31,495 nt of DNA from NCBI GenBank assembly GCA_009908925.1, contig JAAAOH010000038.1:1-31495 (forward strand). The letters are read 5' to 3'. The position numbers were made by a program, and so were the translations under genes. The notes beneath the pieces are model-generated. The model saw only the letters and a list, made by a program, of their open reading frames with translations. It did not search any database and was not told where the DNA came from. Origin of the DNA: Spirochaetota bacterium. GTDB lineage: Bacteria > Spirochaetota > Spirochaetia > DSM-27196 > PWMO01. Shown here one piece after another: positions 1 through 7,310 of the stretch (its first letter is position 1; each line of letters starts with the position of its first letter).

Positions 1-190
1 GGGCATCCATCATCTCCGTGATCGACGAGTACGCCTCTGCACCCGCGCTCTCGGCCAGGGCGCGGGCCTTTTCGACATCGATATCGCACACCGCCACGAC
101 CCGCGCATTGGGGAGATACGCCCCCACGGCGAAGGCGTGCTTCTGTGCGATCTTACCGCAGCCGACCAGGGCGAAGTTCCAGGTGCTCAT
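1..190 (-). CDS. Gfo/Idh/MocA family oxidoreductase, N-terminal part (runs off window)
   Basis: Only the first 63 codons are in the window; the gene continues past base 1. The protein starts MSTWNFALVGCGKIAQKHA, a Rossmann fold with the G-x-G-x-I-A fingerprint typical of Gfo/Idh/MocA NAD(P)-dependent sugar oxidoreductases, and the second strand ends in VVAVCDID, where the acidic residue usually contacts the NAD ribose. The ATG overlaps the 3' end of the upstream glycosyltransferase by 38 bp, so translation is probably coupled. This is the second such enzyme in the operon (the other starts at 4618), suggesting two oxidation or epimerisation steps on nucleotide sugars. The substrate cannot be told from this fragment. 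Confidence 0.85.
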   Translation of the reverse strand, partial: MSTWNFALVGCGKIAQKHAFAVGAYLPNARVVAVCDIDVEKARALAESAGAEAYSSITEMMDA

Positions 191-1388
191 GTCCGTTCCT
201 CTGTGCAGAAAGCTCTGTGTACATATCGAGAAGGTCGTGGCTGTGCTTGTGCCACCCGTATCCGGCAATGAACTCCAGGCCCCGATCCGCCTGCTGCCGC
301 CGTCGTTCGGCATCCTCCCAGAGCCGCGCGAGGGATGCGGCCAGGCTGGATGCGCTTCCGGGCTCGAACTCCGCAATGGCCTCAGGCGGGACGTAGTGCT
401 CGATGGTGCGAAGAGACGGCGCGACGACTGGTATGCCGAGGGCGAAGTATTCCATCATCTTCACCGGCAACATGAGTTCGGTCGCGGGGCTTCGTCGGTT
501 GGGCACGACGCCGATCGTCATGTCGCAGAGCACGTCGGGGATCCGGTCCACCGGCACAAGCCCGTAGAATGCGACGCGCGACGCTACTCCGAGCCGGGTA
601 CTGAGGCGTTTGAGGGCATCGGTACTGTCCCCGATGCCGATGATGATCGCCTCGATGGTCGGGATGTCTTTCTGCAGAAGCGCGACGGCCTCGATGATCA
701 GGTCCACTCCCAGGCGGTAGGAAAGCGTCCCGTGATACACCAGCCGGCACGCCTGATGGTCCGCCGTACCGGGAGTGCGGGCGCATGCTCCCGAGAAGCG
801 GCGATGGTCGGGAACGTTCATGAGGATGCGGATCTTCGACGGGGCGACGCTGCGGGCGGTGATGACCTGCTTCTGGATCTCGTTCACCGCGACCACGGCA
901 TCCGCCAAAAGGCAGCCCAGTCGTTCCTCCATCCGCAGAGCGCGGGCCAGTGCCTGCGGCATCGCGTCGTACTTCGAGGCGAATGTCTCCACCATGGTGT
1001 CGTGGATGTCGAGCACGACCCGCGCACCCAGAAGCCGCGGAACGAACGCCGCGAGGACGAGCGCGTTCGGCATGTTGTGGACATGGATGAGCCGGGCCGA
1101 TCCGAGGAGAAACAGCCTGAGACAGGCAAGCGAGGCGTACAGCAGGAACGCGGCGTAGCGCGCGAGGTATGTCACCGTGCTGTTTCCCTGATACTGTGCC
1201 TTTCCCCGCTCGATGACGCGCACCCCGGAGAGCAGGTAGGGGCGCCTCCGTCCCCGTTCCCGTGGCACGATGATGGATACCCGGTAGCCCCCGGCGGCAA
1301 CGAGGGTTTCCGCCTCCCGGCGAATCCTTCCGTCACCCGAGTAGGTGGTGTAGGCGATCATGCAGATGTGGGGTGCGTCTCTGTCCAT
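153..1388 (-). CDS. GT4-type glycosyltransferase
   Basis: A 411-residue GT-B fold glycosyltransferase, probably adding a sugar to the lipid-linked polysaccharide intermediate at the inner face of the membrane. The N-terminal half has the Gly-rich start (YTTYSGDGRIRREAETL) and the sequence IHVHNMPNA near residue 101. The C-terminal half has a GT4-like nucleotide-sugar site: VYHGTLSYRLGVDLII near 217, and LPVKMMEYFALGIPVVA near 307-323, where Glu313 probably corresponds to the second Glu of the family E-x7-E motif. The reading frame is open further upstream, but the residues before ATG 1388 are low-complexity Arg/Pro and belong to the frame of the upstream gene. The start overlaps the CE4 gene by 31 bp and the end overlaps the next oxidoreductase by 38 bp. 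Sugar specificity is unknown. Confidence 0.88.
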   Translation of the reverse strand: MDRDAPHICMIAYTTYSGDGRIRREAETLVAAGGYRVSIIVPRERGRRRPYLLSGVRVIERGKAQYQGNSTVTYLARYAAFLLYASLACLRLFLLGSARLIHVHNMPNALVLAAFVPRLLGARVVLDIHDTMVETFASKYDAMPQALARALRMEERLGCLLADAVVAVNEIQKQVITARSVAPSKIRILMNVPDHRRFSGACARTPGTADHQACRLVYHGTLSYRLGVDLIIEAVALLQKDIPTIEAIIIGIGDSTDALKRLSTRLGVASRVAFYGLVPVDRIPDVLCDMTIGVVPNRRSPATELMLPVKMMEYFALGIPVVAPSLRTIEHYVPPEAIAEFEPGSASSLAASLARLWEDAERRRQQADRGLEFIAGYGWHKHSHDLLDMYTELSAQRNGHEHLELRPGRLR

Positions 1389-3091
1389 TGTGGATGAGGA
1401 GCGGCGTCGCCGGCTGCCTGTGGCGCCTCTGCGTGCAGCGCCTCTGCTTGAAGGGTCTCTGTGTGCAGCCTGCCGTGGTGGAGGGCCTGCCGCCGGTGGC
1501 CGCCGGAGGGCGTTCTGACCACCACGCTGAACGGGGGTAGGTCGGGCGCCGCTTCGGCAGTGACGACGACTCGCCTGCGCTCGCCGTCGCCGATCTCCGT
1601 GAAACGGATCGCGCGCCGGGCCCGGTACCACCGGCTCGCCTCTCCCATCGTCGTTTCCCAGACCCGGTGGGCCGCGAGGCAGCGCTTGATGCCGCGGTAC
1701 ACCTCGCCCCACAGGCGCTCGGGCCCGAGGCTGCGCTGGTGCCAGTTCACGACAAGAAGCCCGCCGAACTCCGCGACCCGGTCCACGATCTCTGCAGCCG
1801 CTCCGAGTGCCTCCTGCGCCGACAGACCCATACGGCCGGGGTAGAGCAGGGCCGTATCCTGCAGGTTGAGCGGAAGCTCGAGAAGGCTCCGGCAGCCGGA
1901 GGGGCGATACGATTGCGTCGTTCCGGCGCGGAAGCCCACCGCATCGTTGTAGCCGACCGACGAATCGTACAGAAATCCTGCCTCTTCCAGCACCTGCGGA
2001 GAGGAAGGCGTCTGCCAGAGCCAGTGTGTCCGGTTGCCCCGCACGCAGGAACCGGATATCTCCTCGATGCGCCGCCGCTCATCTTCACCCTGCGCGGCAT
2101 CGTGCCATCCGTCGAGGCCGTGGGCGGCGATCTCACCACCGTGGGCCTGTATCAGCTGCATCGTGCCAGCCAGATCGGCCGCGTCGTAGCCAACGGCCCG
2201 GTGGAGCGGCACCGCAGAACCATCGCCGGCAACGACGCCGGCCGGCGCCGTGGCCCCCGGTGCCGAAGCCGGCGGCGCCGCAGCCCCCGGGGTCTTTGCG
2301 TGGGGTACGAAAAAAAAGGTTGAGCTTCCGGGGGGCTCGGCCTTCAGGTATTCGGCGACGCAGTCGAAAGGATCGCTCGTCAGCCCCAGGCGTGCGAGGG
2401 GCTGCGTAAGGAACGCGCCCAGGTTCCGCCCGAGGTCGGCAACCGACATTCTGCCTCTCAGTACGGCGAGGACCGATGCCACGGTCGCTCGGTAGGCGAA
2501 GCCCAGATGGGTCCGGTCCAGAAAATGCTCGCTCAACAGGTGGAAATCGACATCGTGCGTGAAGCAGGCGACGAAGCGTTTGCCTGCGGGCGCAGGTGGC
2601 ACCTCGACGATCGGTACACCGGCTTCCAGTATCAGCCTGCGAAGCATCGCGATGTGCCGGTCGAGAGTCGGGACCGGCGCCTCGGAGACCGGCTGACCGG
2701 CCCTCAGGAGGGCGTCAACCAGCGCCAGCAGATCGTACCCGAAGCGGCACACCGCGGTATCGCCCGTGCTTACCCGGCGGCCCATGACCGACCCACGGGT
2801 GCCGTCGAGCAGGACGTCCTCGCCCGGGCCTTCGACCACCGCAGCTCTCGCGACCCCCGGGGCGCCCCCGGACTCTGCCCCCACGCGGAAGCCGAGCTCC
2901 GCGTCACAGGGAAGTTCGGCATCGGAGAAGTACAGGGTCAGTTTTCTCCGCCCCGGGGCCGTTTCCCCGGTCGTCGACAGCAGCACGTCATCGTCTCCGC
3001 CCTCGACAACCGGCTCCATGGGCGTCTTGAAGAGCTCTCCCAGCTCCCCGGCCGCCCACGCGTGTACGGCTGGAAACTCGAGCCCGATCAT
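1358..3091 (-). CDS. Polysaccharide deacetylase-like (CE4/NodB fold) protein
   Basis: A 577-residue protein. Residues about 172-480 carry a polysaccharide-deacetylase (NodB-like) core: the metal/catalytic motif THDVD at 178-182, an AAHGLDGWH segment at 322-330 that could give the second metal ligand, and VNWHQRS at 448-454 as the late histidine motif. The first 165 residues are a separate domain seen in long CE4-like proteins of polysaccharide loci, and I cannot name it. Residues 265-292 form an Ala/Pro/Gly-rich insert inside the catalytic core, and the last 50 residues are a low-complexity tail. No signal peptide is visible, so it may act in the cytoplasm on lipid-linked glycan. The start overlaps the stop of the acetyltransferase gene in an ATGA arrangement, and the end overlaps the glycosyltransferase by 31 bp. 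Deacetylation of an N-acetyl sugar is inferred from the fold. Confidence 0.8.
   Translation of the reverse strand: MIGLEFPAVHAWAAGELGELFKTPMEPVVEGGDDDVLLSTTGETAPGRRKLTLYFSDAELPCDAELGFRVGAESGGAPGVARAAVVEGPGEDVLLDGTRGSVMGRRVSTGDTAVCRFGYDLLALVDALLRAGQPVSEAPVPTLDRHIAMLRRLILEAGVPIVEVPPAPAGKRFVACFTHDVDFHLLSEHFLDRTHLGFAYRATVASVLAVLRGRMSVADLGRNLGAFLTQPLARLGLTSDPFDCVAEYLKAEPPGSSTFFFVPHAKTPGAAAPPASAPGATAPAGVVAGDGSAVPLHRAVGYDAADLAGTMQLIQAHGGEIAAHGLDGWHDAAQGEDERRRIEEISGSCVRGNRTHWLWQTPSSPQVLEEAGFLYDSSVGYNDAVGFRAGTTQSYRPSGCRSLLELPLNLQDTALLYPGRMGLSAQEALGAAAEIVDRVAEFGGLLVVNWHQRSLGPERLWGEVYRGIKRCLAAHRVWETTMGEASRWYRARRAIRFTEIGDGERRRVVVTAEAAPDLPPFSVVVRTPSGGHRRQALHHGRLHTETLQAEALHAEAPQAAGDAAPHPQWTETHPTSA
1425..1469. 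repeat. Three imperfect 15-bp tandem repeats in the CE4 gene tail
   Basis: Units at 1425-1439, 1440-1454 and 1455-1469 share the pattern GYCTCTGYKTGMAGS. On the minus strand they encode five-residue units (LHTET, LQAEA, LHAEA) in the C-terminal tail of the deacetylase-like protein, outside its fold. The array can probably vary in length without breaking the frame. Confidence 0.6.
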
Positions 3092-3582
3092 GCCGTCCTG
3101 CCGTCCTTTCCTTCGAGTTTTCGCACCACGCGGGCAGGGACACCGGCGACGACGGTGTAGGCGGGTACGTCCTTCGTTACCACGCTACCGGCGCCGACGA
3201 CCGCTCCCCGTCCGATGGTCAGTCCGCAGAGAATGGTCGTGCTCGAGCCCACCGAGGCGCGGGTTTCGACCAGTGTCCGCTCGAGGGTCCAGTCCGCATC
3301 CGTCTGCATGGAACCGTCGGCGTTGACAGCGCGCGGATAGCGATCGTTTATGAAGGTGACGTTGTGGCCGATAAACACCCCGTCTTCGATGGTTACCCCC
3401 TCGCAGATGAAGGAATGGCTCGAGATCTTGCAGTCGCACCCGATCTGGGCGCCCCGCTGTATCTCCACGAAGGTGCCGACCCTCGTTCTGTCGCCGATGG
3501 TACATCCGTAGAGATTGCTGAAGGGATAGACCTTCACGCCTTCGCCGAGCGTGACGTCATCTGCGACCATCGGCTCAGACAC
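3088..3582 (-). CDS. Left-handed beta-helix sugar N-acetyltransferase (WlbB/WbpD-like)
   Basis: A 164-residue hexapeptide-repeat acyltransferase. Repeats such as IGDRTRVGTFVEIQRGAQIG and SFICEGVTIEDGVFIGHNV run through most of the chain, and the C-terminus VVAGVPARVVRKLEGK is the usual cap. The run SFICEGVTIED-VFIGHNVTFINDRYPRA closely matches the WlbB/WbpD group, which acetylates the 3-amino group of UDP-2-acetamido-3-amino-2,3-dideoxy-glucuronate with acetyl-CoA. It sits directly after a WlbA-like dehydrogenase (8-bp overlap), the partner expected for that pathway. The aminotransferase between the two steps (WlbC/WbpE) is not in this window, so the exact sugar is an inference. Confidence 0.85.
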   Translation of the reverse strand: MSEPMVADDVTLGEGVKVYPFSNLYGCTIGDRTRVGTFVEIQRGAQIGCDCKISSHSFICEGVTIEDGVFIGHNVTFINDRYPRAVNADGSMQTDADWTLERTLVETRASVGSSTTILCGLTIGRGAVVGAGSVVTKDVPAYTVVAGVPARVVRKLEGKDGRTA

Positions 3583-4618
3583 GGACCTCCTCCTCCCGGG
3601 AGACTCCCGCGTTCAGCGAGATCAGTGCGCCGTCTGCGCGAAGGGACTCGGTAGTCCGCTCGAGGATCTCGACCACCCGCAGACCCTCCCGGCCGGAAGA
3701 CATGCACGTGGTTCCTCCGGAAATGCAGTCGAGGAAATGCTGTGCCTCGACTTTCAGTGGCTCGACCATCTGTATGTAGGGTATGGCGATGTCACCGTAG
3801 TGGTAGGAGAAGTGGAACTCCGCGTAGGTATCGTAGTGGGGCGGCACGCACACGTGTTTGTCGTAGATGCGCACCTTCTCGATGGGCTCGGTATCGTCGT
3901 AGACGATCATCTTCTCGGTGCCGACAATCGTCATCTCTCTAATCTTGCGGGGATCGAGCCAACTGTTCTGTATGCTCACGAACTCGCCGCGGGGGAAGAC
4001 GAGGCTCATGGTGGTCACATCTTCGATACCCGTGTTGAAGTGGTCGACGCCCTGGCAGCTCACGGTGCAGGGCTCCGATCCCAGCAGGTACAGAATGATG
4101 GAGATATCGTGCGGGCCGAGATCCCAGGCGACGTTGATGTCGGTCTGGAACAGACCCAGGTTGAGCCGGCGCGAGCTGATGTAGAGCACTTCGCCGATCG
4201 TCCCGGAGTCGATGAGTTCCTTCATCCGGCGCACCGGCGGCGAGTAGACGAAGGTATGACCGACCATCAGGACGACGTTCTGTTCTTCCGACAGCCGCAC
4301 CAGCTCGGCAGCTTCTGCGGTGCTTGCGGCCAGAGGCTTCTCGACGAAGGTGTGTTTGCCGGCTTTGATCAGGTTTTTCGCTATCCCGAAGTGGCTGTGG
4401 ACAGGTGTTGCAACGACGACCGCGTCGATCTCGGGGTCGTCTATCACGTCGCCGACGTCAGTCGTGGTCCGTATGCCGGCGTAGAGGCGTGCCATGTGCT
4501 CGAGGCGCTCGGGCTTGCTGTCGCATGCGGTCCTGACCTCACAGTCCGGGATAGTCCACAGATTGCGAAGCAGATTCGGCCCCCAGTACCCGCAGCCGAT
4601 AATTGCTATCCGTACCAT
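3575..4618 (-). CDS. Gfo/Idh/MocA oxidoreductase (WlbA-like UDP-sugar 3-dehydrogenase)
   Basis: A 347-residue NAD(P)-dependent dehydrogenase. The Rossmann motif IAIIGCGYWGPNLLRN is at the N-terminus, VVVATPVHSHFGIAKNLIKAG in mid-domain, and the family signature EKPLA (Lys donates to the sugar substrate) near residue 94. WDLGPHDISIILYLLG near 165 contains the His that usually lies in the active site. ATG 4618 is preceded by a strong ribosome binding site (AGGAGGT, 6 nt away), so the start is secure. It overlaps the sugar transferase stop by 13 bp and the acetyltransferase start by 8 bp. In Bordetella and Pseudomonas, WlbA/WbpB oxidises UDP-GlcNAcA at C3 before transamination and acetylation. 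The adjacent WlbB-like gene supports that role, but it is not proven. Confidence 0.87.
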   Translation of the reverse strand: MVRIAIIGCGYWGPNLLRNLWTIPDCEVRTACDSKPERLEHMARLYAGIRTTTDVGDVIDDPEIDAVVVATPVHSHFGIAKNLIKAGKHTFVEKPLAASTAEAAELVRLSEEQNVVLMVGHTFVYSPPVRRMKELIDSGTIGEVLYISSRRLNLGLFQTDINVAWDLGPHDISIILYLLGSEPCTVSCQGVDHFNTGIEDVTTMSLVFPRGEFVSIQNSWLDPRKIREMTIVGTEKMIVYDDTEPIEKVRIYDKHVCVPPHYDTYAEFHFSYHYGDIAIPYIQMVEPLKVEAQHFLDCISGGTTCMSSGREGLRVVEILERTTESLRADGALISLNAGVSREEEVRV

Positions 4619-5871
4619 TGTTCGACCTCCTGTAGTCGACGCACCGGAACGTCGAGGCTCAGTCTCCCTTCGGCCTGAAGGGGATCTCCGGCGCGCTCCG
4701 GAGCGGGGGATCCCGGCTGCACGGTCGACTGAGACTCCCCGGTGGCCGCAAGGCGCCGGATCACCGACTCCAGAACCATGCCGGCGATGACCGGAATCGT
4801 CTTGAGAATGATATGGAGGTCGAGGCTGAGGGACTCGCGGTGCTCATACTCGATGTCGAGTCGAATCATCTGTTGAAAGGAGAGCCTGTTCTTGCCGCTG
4901 ACCTGCCAGAGACCGGTCAGCCCCGGCAGGACGGAGAAGCGGTCGGTGTGCCATCTGAGGTATTCGCCGGCTTCGTACGGTATGCACGGCCGCGGGCCCA
5001 CCAGGCTCATGTCACCTCTCAGCACGTTGAAAAGCTGCGGAAGCTCGTCTATGCACGTCTTTCGGAGCACCCGGCCACCGAAAATAATCCGCGGATCGGC
5101 GTCGTCGAGCTTGTTCATCGCCTGACCACCGGCAATGAGGGCGCGGGTATAGCTGGCATGACCGGTATCGTCACTGTTGACGTGCATGGTGCGGAACTTG
5201 AAGAAGGTGAACGGTGTGCGGCCGATCCCGACGCGCTGCTGTCGGTAGATAACCGGTCCGGGCGAGACGAGCGTCGTGAAGAGCGCGACCAGAAGGAACA
5301 CCGGACTGAGGATGAGGATTCCGATTCCTGCACCGAAGAGGTCGAGTACTCGCTTCCACACCGGCGTTCTCCGCACGAACATGTGTTGCCGCTCATTCTC
5401 CGGCTGGCCCGGGTTCCGGTCCGTGTTCCTGCGCGCGTCGCCGCAGGCGCCCGGATCCGCTGCACGCGCGTTTTCGAACCATACATCGGGATACGTGTAG
5501 CAGGTCGCCGGGACGCTCCAGGCAGCCACCCACTCGGCTACGTGGTCTATCAGCACCTGTGCGCCGGTGTGCTCGGTGAAGGGCAGAAGAACTCCCACAC
5601 GGTCTGCGCGGATCCATCCCACGTGATCAGTGTGGCGAACGACGCAGCACACACCTTCGACAAAGGCTCGCGTCTCCCGCGCACCCAACGCCGACGTGTC
5701 GAATGCCACCAGCGAGAGGGGTGTACCTTTCCGGTTGGATCGTGATTTCTCGTATTGAATGAGTTCCCGCAGTTGTTCTGCTGAATAGATACCGTAGAGC
5801 CGCCGTTGCTTTCGGTCGGCGACTGCGGGAAGCAACGGTCTCCATCTGGGGTGTCGCTGGTTCCCGGTCAT
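4606..5871 (-). CDS. Initiating phosphoglycosyl transferase with N-terminal degenerate GGDEF-like domain
   Basis: A 421-residue protein with two parts. Residues about 168-370 are a bacterial sugar transferase (monotopic phosphoglycosyl transferase, WcaJ/PglC superfamily): a hydrophobic re-entrant helix at 174-203 followed by PGPVIYRQQRVG, KFRTM at 225-229, DELPQLFNVLRGDMSLVGPRP at 275-295 with the catalytic Asp-Glu pair, and PGLTGLWQVSG at 316-326. It should move a sugar phosphate onto undecaprenyl phosphate to start the repeat unit. Residues about 20-125 resemble a GGDEF domain in spacing and hydrophobic pattern, but the GGDEF site reads RADRV (88-92). An RxxD motif (R79, D82) sits exactly where the c-di-GMP inhibitory site lies. 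A strong ribosome binding site (AAGGAGG) precedes ATG 5871. It is the first gene of the minus-strand operon. Binding of c-di-GMP is inferred. Confidence 0.88.
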   Translation of the reverse strand: MTGNQRHPRWRPLLPAVADRKQRRLYGIYSAEQLRELIQYEKSRSNRKGTPLSLVAFDTSALGARETRAFVEGVCCVVRHTDHVGWIRADRVGVLLPFTEHTGAQVLIDHVAEWVAAWSVPATCYTYPDVWFENARAADPGACGDARRNTDRNPGQPENERQHMFVRRTPVWKRVLDLFGAGIGILILSPVFLLVALFTTLVSPGPVIYRQQRVGIGRTPFTFFKFRTMHVNSDDTGHASYTRALIAGGQAMNKLDDADPRIIFGGRVLRKTCIDELPQLFNVLRGDMSLVGPRPCIPYEAGEYLRWHTDRFSVLPGLTGLWQVSGKNRLSFQQMIRLDIEYEHRESLSLDLHIILKTIPVIAGMVLESVIRRLAATGESQSTVQPGSPAPERAGDPLQAEGRLSLDVPVRRLQEVEQWYG

Positions 5872-6065
5872 GAGCTCCTCCTTGAGCGACCAAGAGTGGT
5901 CTTTTACATGGGGTGGCGTTTCCGAGCTTCATACACACATGGGCGTGGGAGGCTCTCCGCGCACAGTCGGCGCGAAAAATCCGCCCGGTATGAAGATGCC
6001 CGTGGCGTCGCCGTAACTGACTGCCTCAGGCTATGTCTGGAGAAAACTCAGCGAAATCCGGTCGA
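5872..6065. other. Intergenic leader between pilZ gene and polysaccharide operon
   Basis: No open frame with coding character is visible. On the minus strand this is the leader of the sugar-transferase operon. Just before the start are two short hairpins: a GACC/GGTC pair, then a GCTC/GAGC pair whose loop contains the ribosome binding site (about 5873-5896). No convincing -35/-10 pair was found, so the operon may read through from the pilZ or luxR promoters. I looked for a GEMM-type c-di-GMP riboswitch core and did not find one. Confidence 0.4.
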
Positions 6066-6431
6066 TCAGTTGTTCCGTACGTCGGTGTCCCGCGGAAACG
6101 CGTCCTCCTGATCCGGCAAGAAGCGAAGCGGCTGGTTGAACAGCACTGCCACCCCTCCCGGCTCGTCTCTGAGGACTTTCCCTCCCACCCGGGCCGTCAC
6201 ATGTTCTGCGGCAGCCAACAGGTCGCGGAGTCTTCCGAACGTGAGAACCAGTTCGACCTCCACCTCCGCCCCGATGGGAACCTCGGACTCGATCACCCGG
6301 AAGTACGCACCCTTGGCGGAAATGTTCCGCGTTGTCGTCTCGAGACTCTCGTTGGTGCCCTCCACTCCGCGGAATCGAAGACGAGCCGGCACGCTCAGCG
6401 TGAATCGCTCAAGCTTCCTCTTTTCTCCCAC
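6066..6431 (-). CDS. PilZ domain protein (c-di-GMP receptor)
   Basis: A 121-residue single-domain protein. Both c-di-GMP-binding motifs of PilZ domains are intact: RxxxR as R5-K-L-E-R9 and N-x-S-x-x-G as N36-I-S38-A-K-G41. The later beta-barrel strands follow in the expected order (GAEVEVELVL, GGKVLRDEPGGVAVLF). It lies immediately upstream of the polysaccharide operon in the same direction, so it probably passes the c-di-GMP signal to glycan synthesis or export, as Alg44-type PilZ proteins do, although it has no membrane segment. The start is GTG at 6431 with no Shine-Dalgarno upstream. The conserved RxxxR would be lost with any later start. Confidence 0.88.
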   Translation of the reverse strand: MGEKRKLERFTLSVPARLRFRGVEGTNESLETTTRNISAKGAYFRVIESEVPIGAEVEVELVLTFGRLRDLLAAAEHVTARVGGKVLRDEPGGVAVLFNQPLRFLPDQEDAFPRDTDVRNN

Positions 6432-6561
6432 AGTTACAAAGCCTATGCAGATGCGGGCGGCGCGCTATCGGAAGAAGGTATGCTTTGCGACTGACTTTGC
6501 ATGCAGCGATTCCTAGTATGTCCTGGGTGTCGGGGGATAGCGGACTAAGACTTTCTCATGA
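6432..6561. other. Intergenic spacer between luxR-type and pilZ genes
   Basis: There is no coding frame. It contains the 8-bp palindrome TGCATGCA near 6498-6505. A possible -10 (TAGGCT on the minus strand) lies 8 nt before the pilZ GTG, but no good -35 is present. It could hold the pilZ promoter; the evidence is weak. Confidence 0.3.
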
Positions 6562-7248
6562 CTACAGGTGCTTGGCCGCCCACAGCGCCGCCTGCGTGCG
6601 GTTCGGAACGTTGATCTTCTTGTATATGTTATAGATGTGAGTTTTCACAGTATTAGTACTGATGCAGAGTTTCTCGGCGATCTCGTCGTTTCGGGCGCCT
6701 ATTATGATCATCGCGAGGATCTCGGTCTCCCGCTGCGTCAGGCGGTCCCGACCGTCCGGGTCGTGTGCGGCCTGCGTCCGGCCATGGAGTGCTGCCCGGA
6801 CGAGAACATGGCGTGAGATCCACACCTCTCCATGTGCCAGTGCCTCGACGGCCTTCGGGAGTTGTTGCAGATCCTGATTGGGGTAGAAGAAACCTCGAAC
6901 GCCGGCATTCAGGGCGTCGCACTCTACTATGTGCCGGCAATCCACATTGAGCAGCGCCGGTACCACGTGCTGAGGGACGGCCCGGATATCACCGAGGTGT
7001 CGCAGTACTTCGTCCGGTTGCATGAATGTACAATCGAACAGAAGGACGGTGGGCGTATGCGCGAGGGCAGCTGCGTCGAAACAGGCCTCGACATTCTGGT
7101 AGACCGCGCACTGCGCACCGATCTCATGAGCCAGGTACGCACAAAGAGCTCGCGCCTGCACGGTATCCCGCGCGGCGAGACAGACCCTTAGTGGCTCGTC
7201 TGCACGTGTCGTCTGAGTTTGTGACCCCACAGCTACTGTTATATTCAT
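6562..7248 (-). CDS. LuxR-type regulator with pseudo-receiver domain (CsgD/VpsT-like)
   Basis: A 228-residue transcription factor counted from ATG 7248. Residues 20-145 form a receiver-like domain. An aspartate is kept at the usual phospho-acceptor strand (TVLLFD, D72), but the N-terminal acidic pair that binds Mg2+ is missing (RVCLAARDT), so phosphorylation is doubtful. Residues 168-228 are a LuxR/NarL helix-turn-helix: LTQRETEILAM-IIGARNDEIAEKLCISTNTVKTHIYNIYKKI. The segment GEVWISR (W143-R146) resembles the W[FLM][ST]R motif by which VpsT binds c-di-GMP, differing at the second position. The frame stays open to a GTG at 7308, but the extra 20 residues are basic and not domain-like. It faces away from the wzz/wza-type export genes and towards pilZ, so it probably controls the polysaccharide locus. 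Confidence 0.83.
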   Translation of the reverse strand: MNITVAVGSQTQTTRADEPLRVCLAARDTVQARALCAYLAHEIGAQCAVYQNVEACFDAAALAHTPTVLLFDCTFMQPDEVLRHLGDIRAVPQHVVPALLNVDCRHIVECDALNAGVRGFFYPNQDLQQLPKAVEALAHGEVWISRHVLVRAALHGRTQAAHDPDGRDRLTQRETEILAMIIIGARNDEIAEKLCISTNTVKTHIYNIYKKINVPNRTQAALWAAKHL

Positions 7249-7310
7249 GCACACGCAGCTTTCCAGCGGTGTTTGACGTTTTTTAGATTGTTTCCGCGCT
7301 ATCTTCACGG

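Noticed and set aside
18..1397. Long plus-strand open frame (459 codons) opposite the glycosyltransferase gene
   Set aside because: It is antisense to a recognisable GT4 protein, shows no domain, and has the Arg/Gly/His-rich composition expected from GC-rich shadow frames.
3551..4678. Plus-strand open frame (375 codons) opposite the WlbA-like gene
   Set aside because: The minus-strand frame encodes a clear dehydrogenase with a strong ribosome binding site; the plus frame has no recognisable motif.
5872..6065. c-di-GMP (GEMM) riboswitch in the leader of the polysaccharide operon
   Set aside because: The context made it attractive, but the conserved GEMM core and receptor hairpins were not found on either strand.
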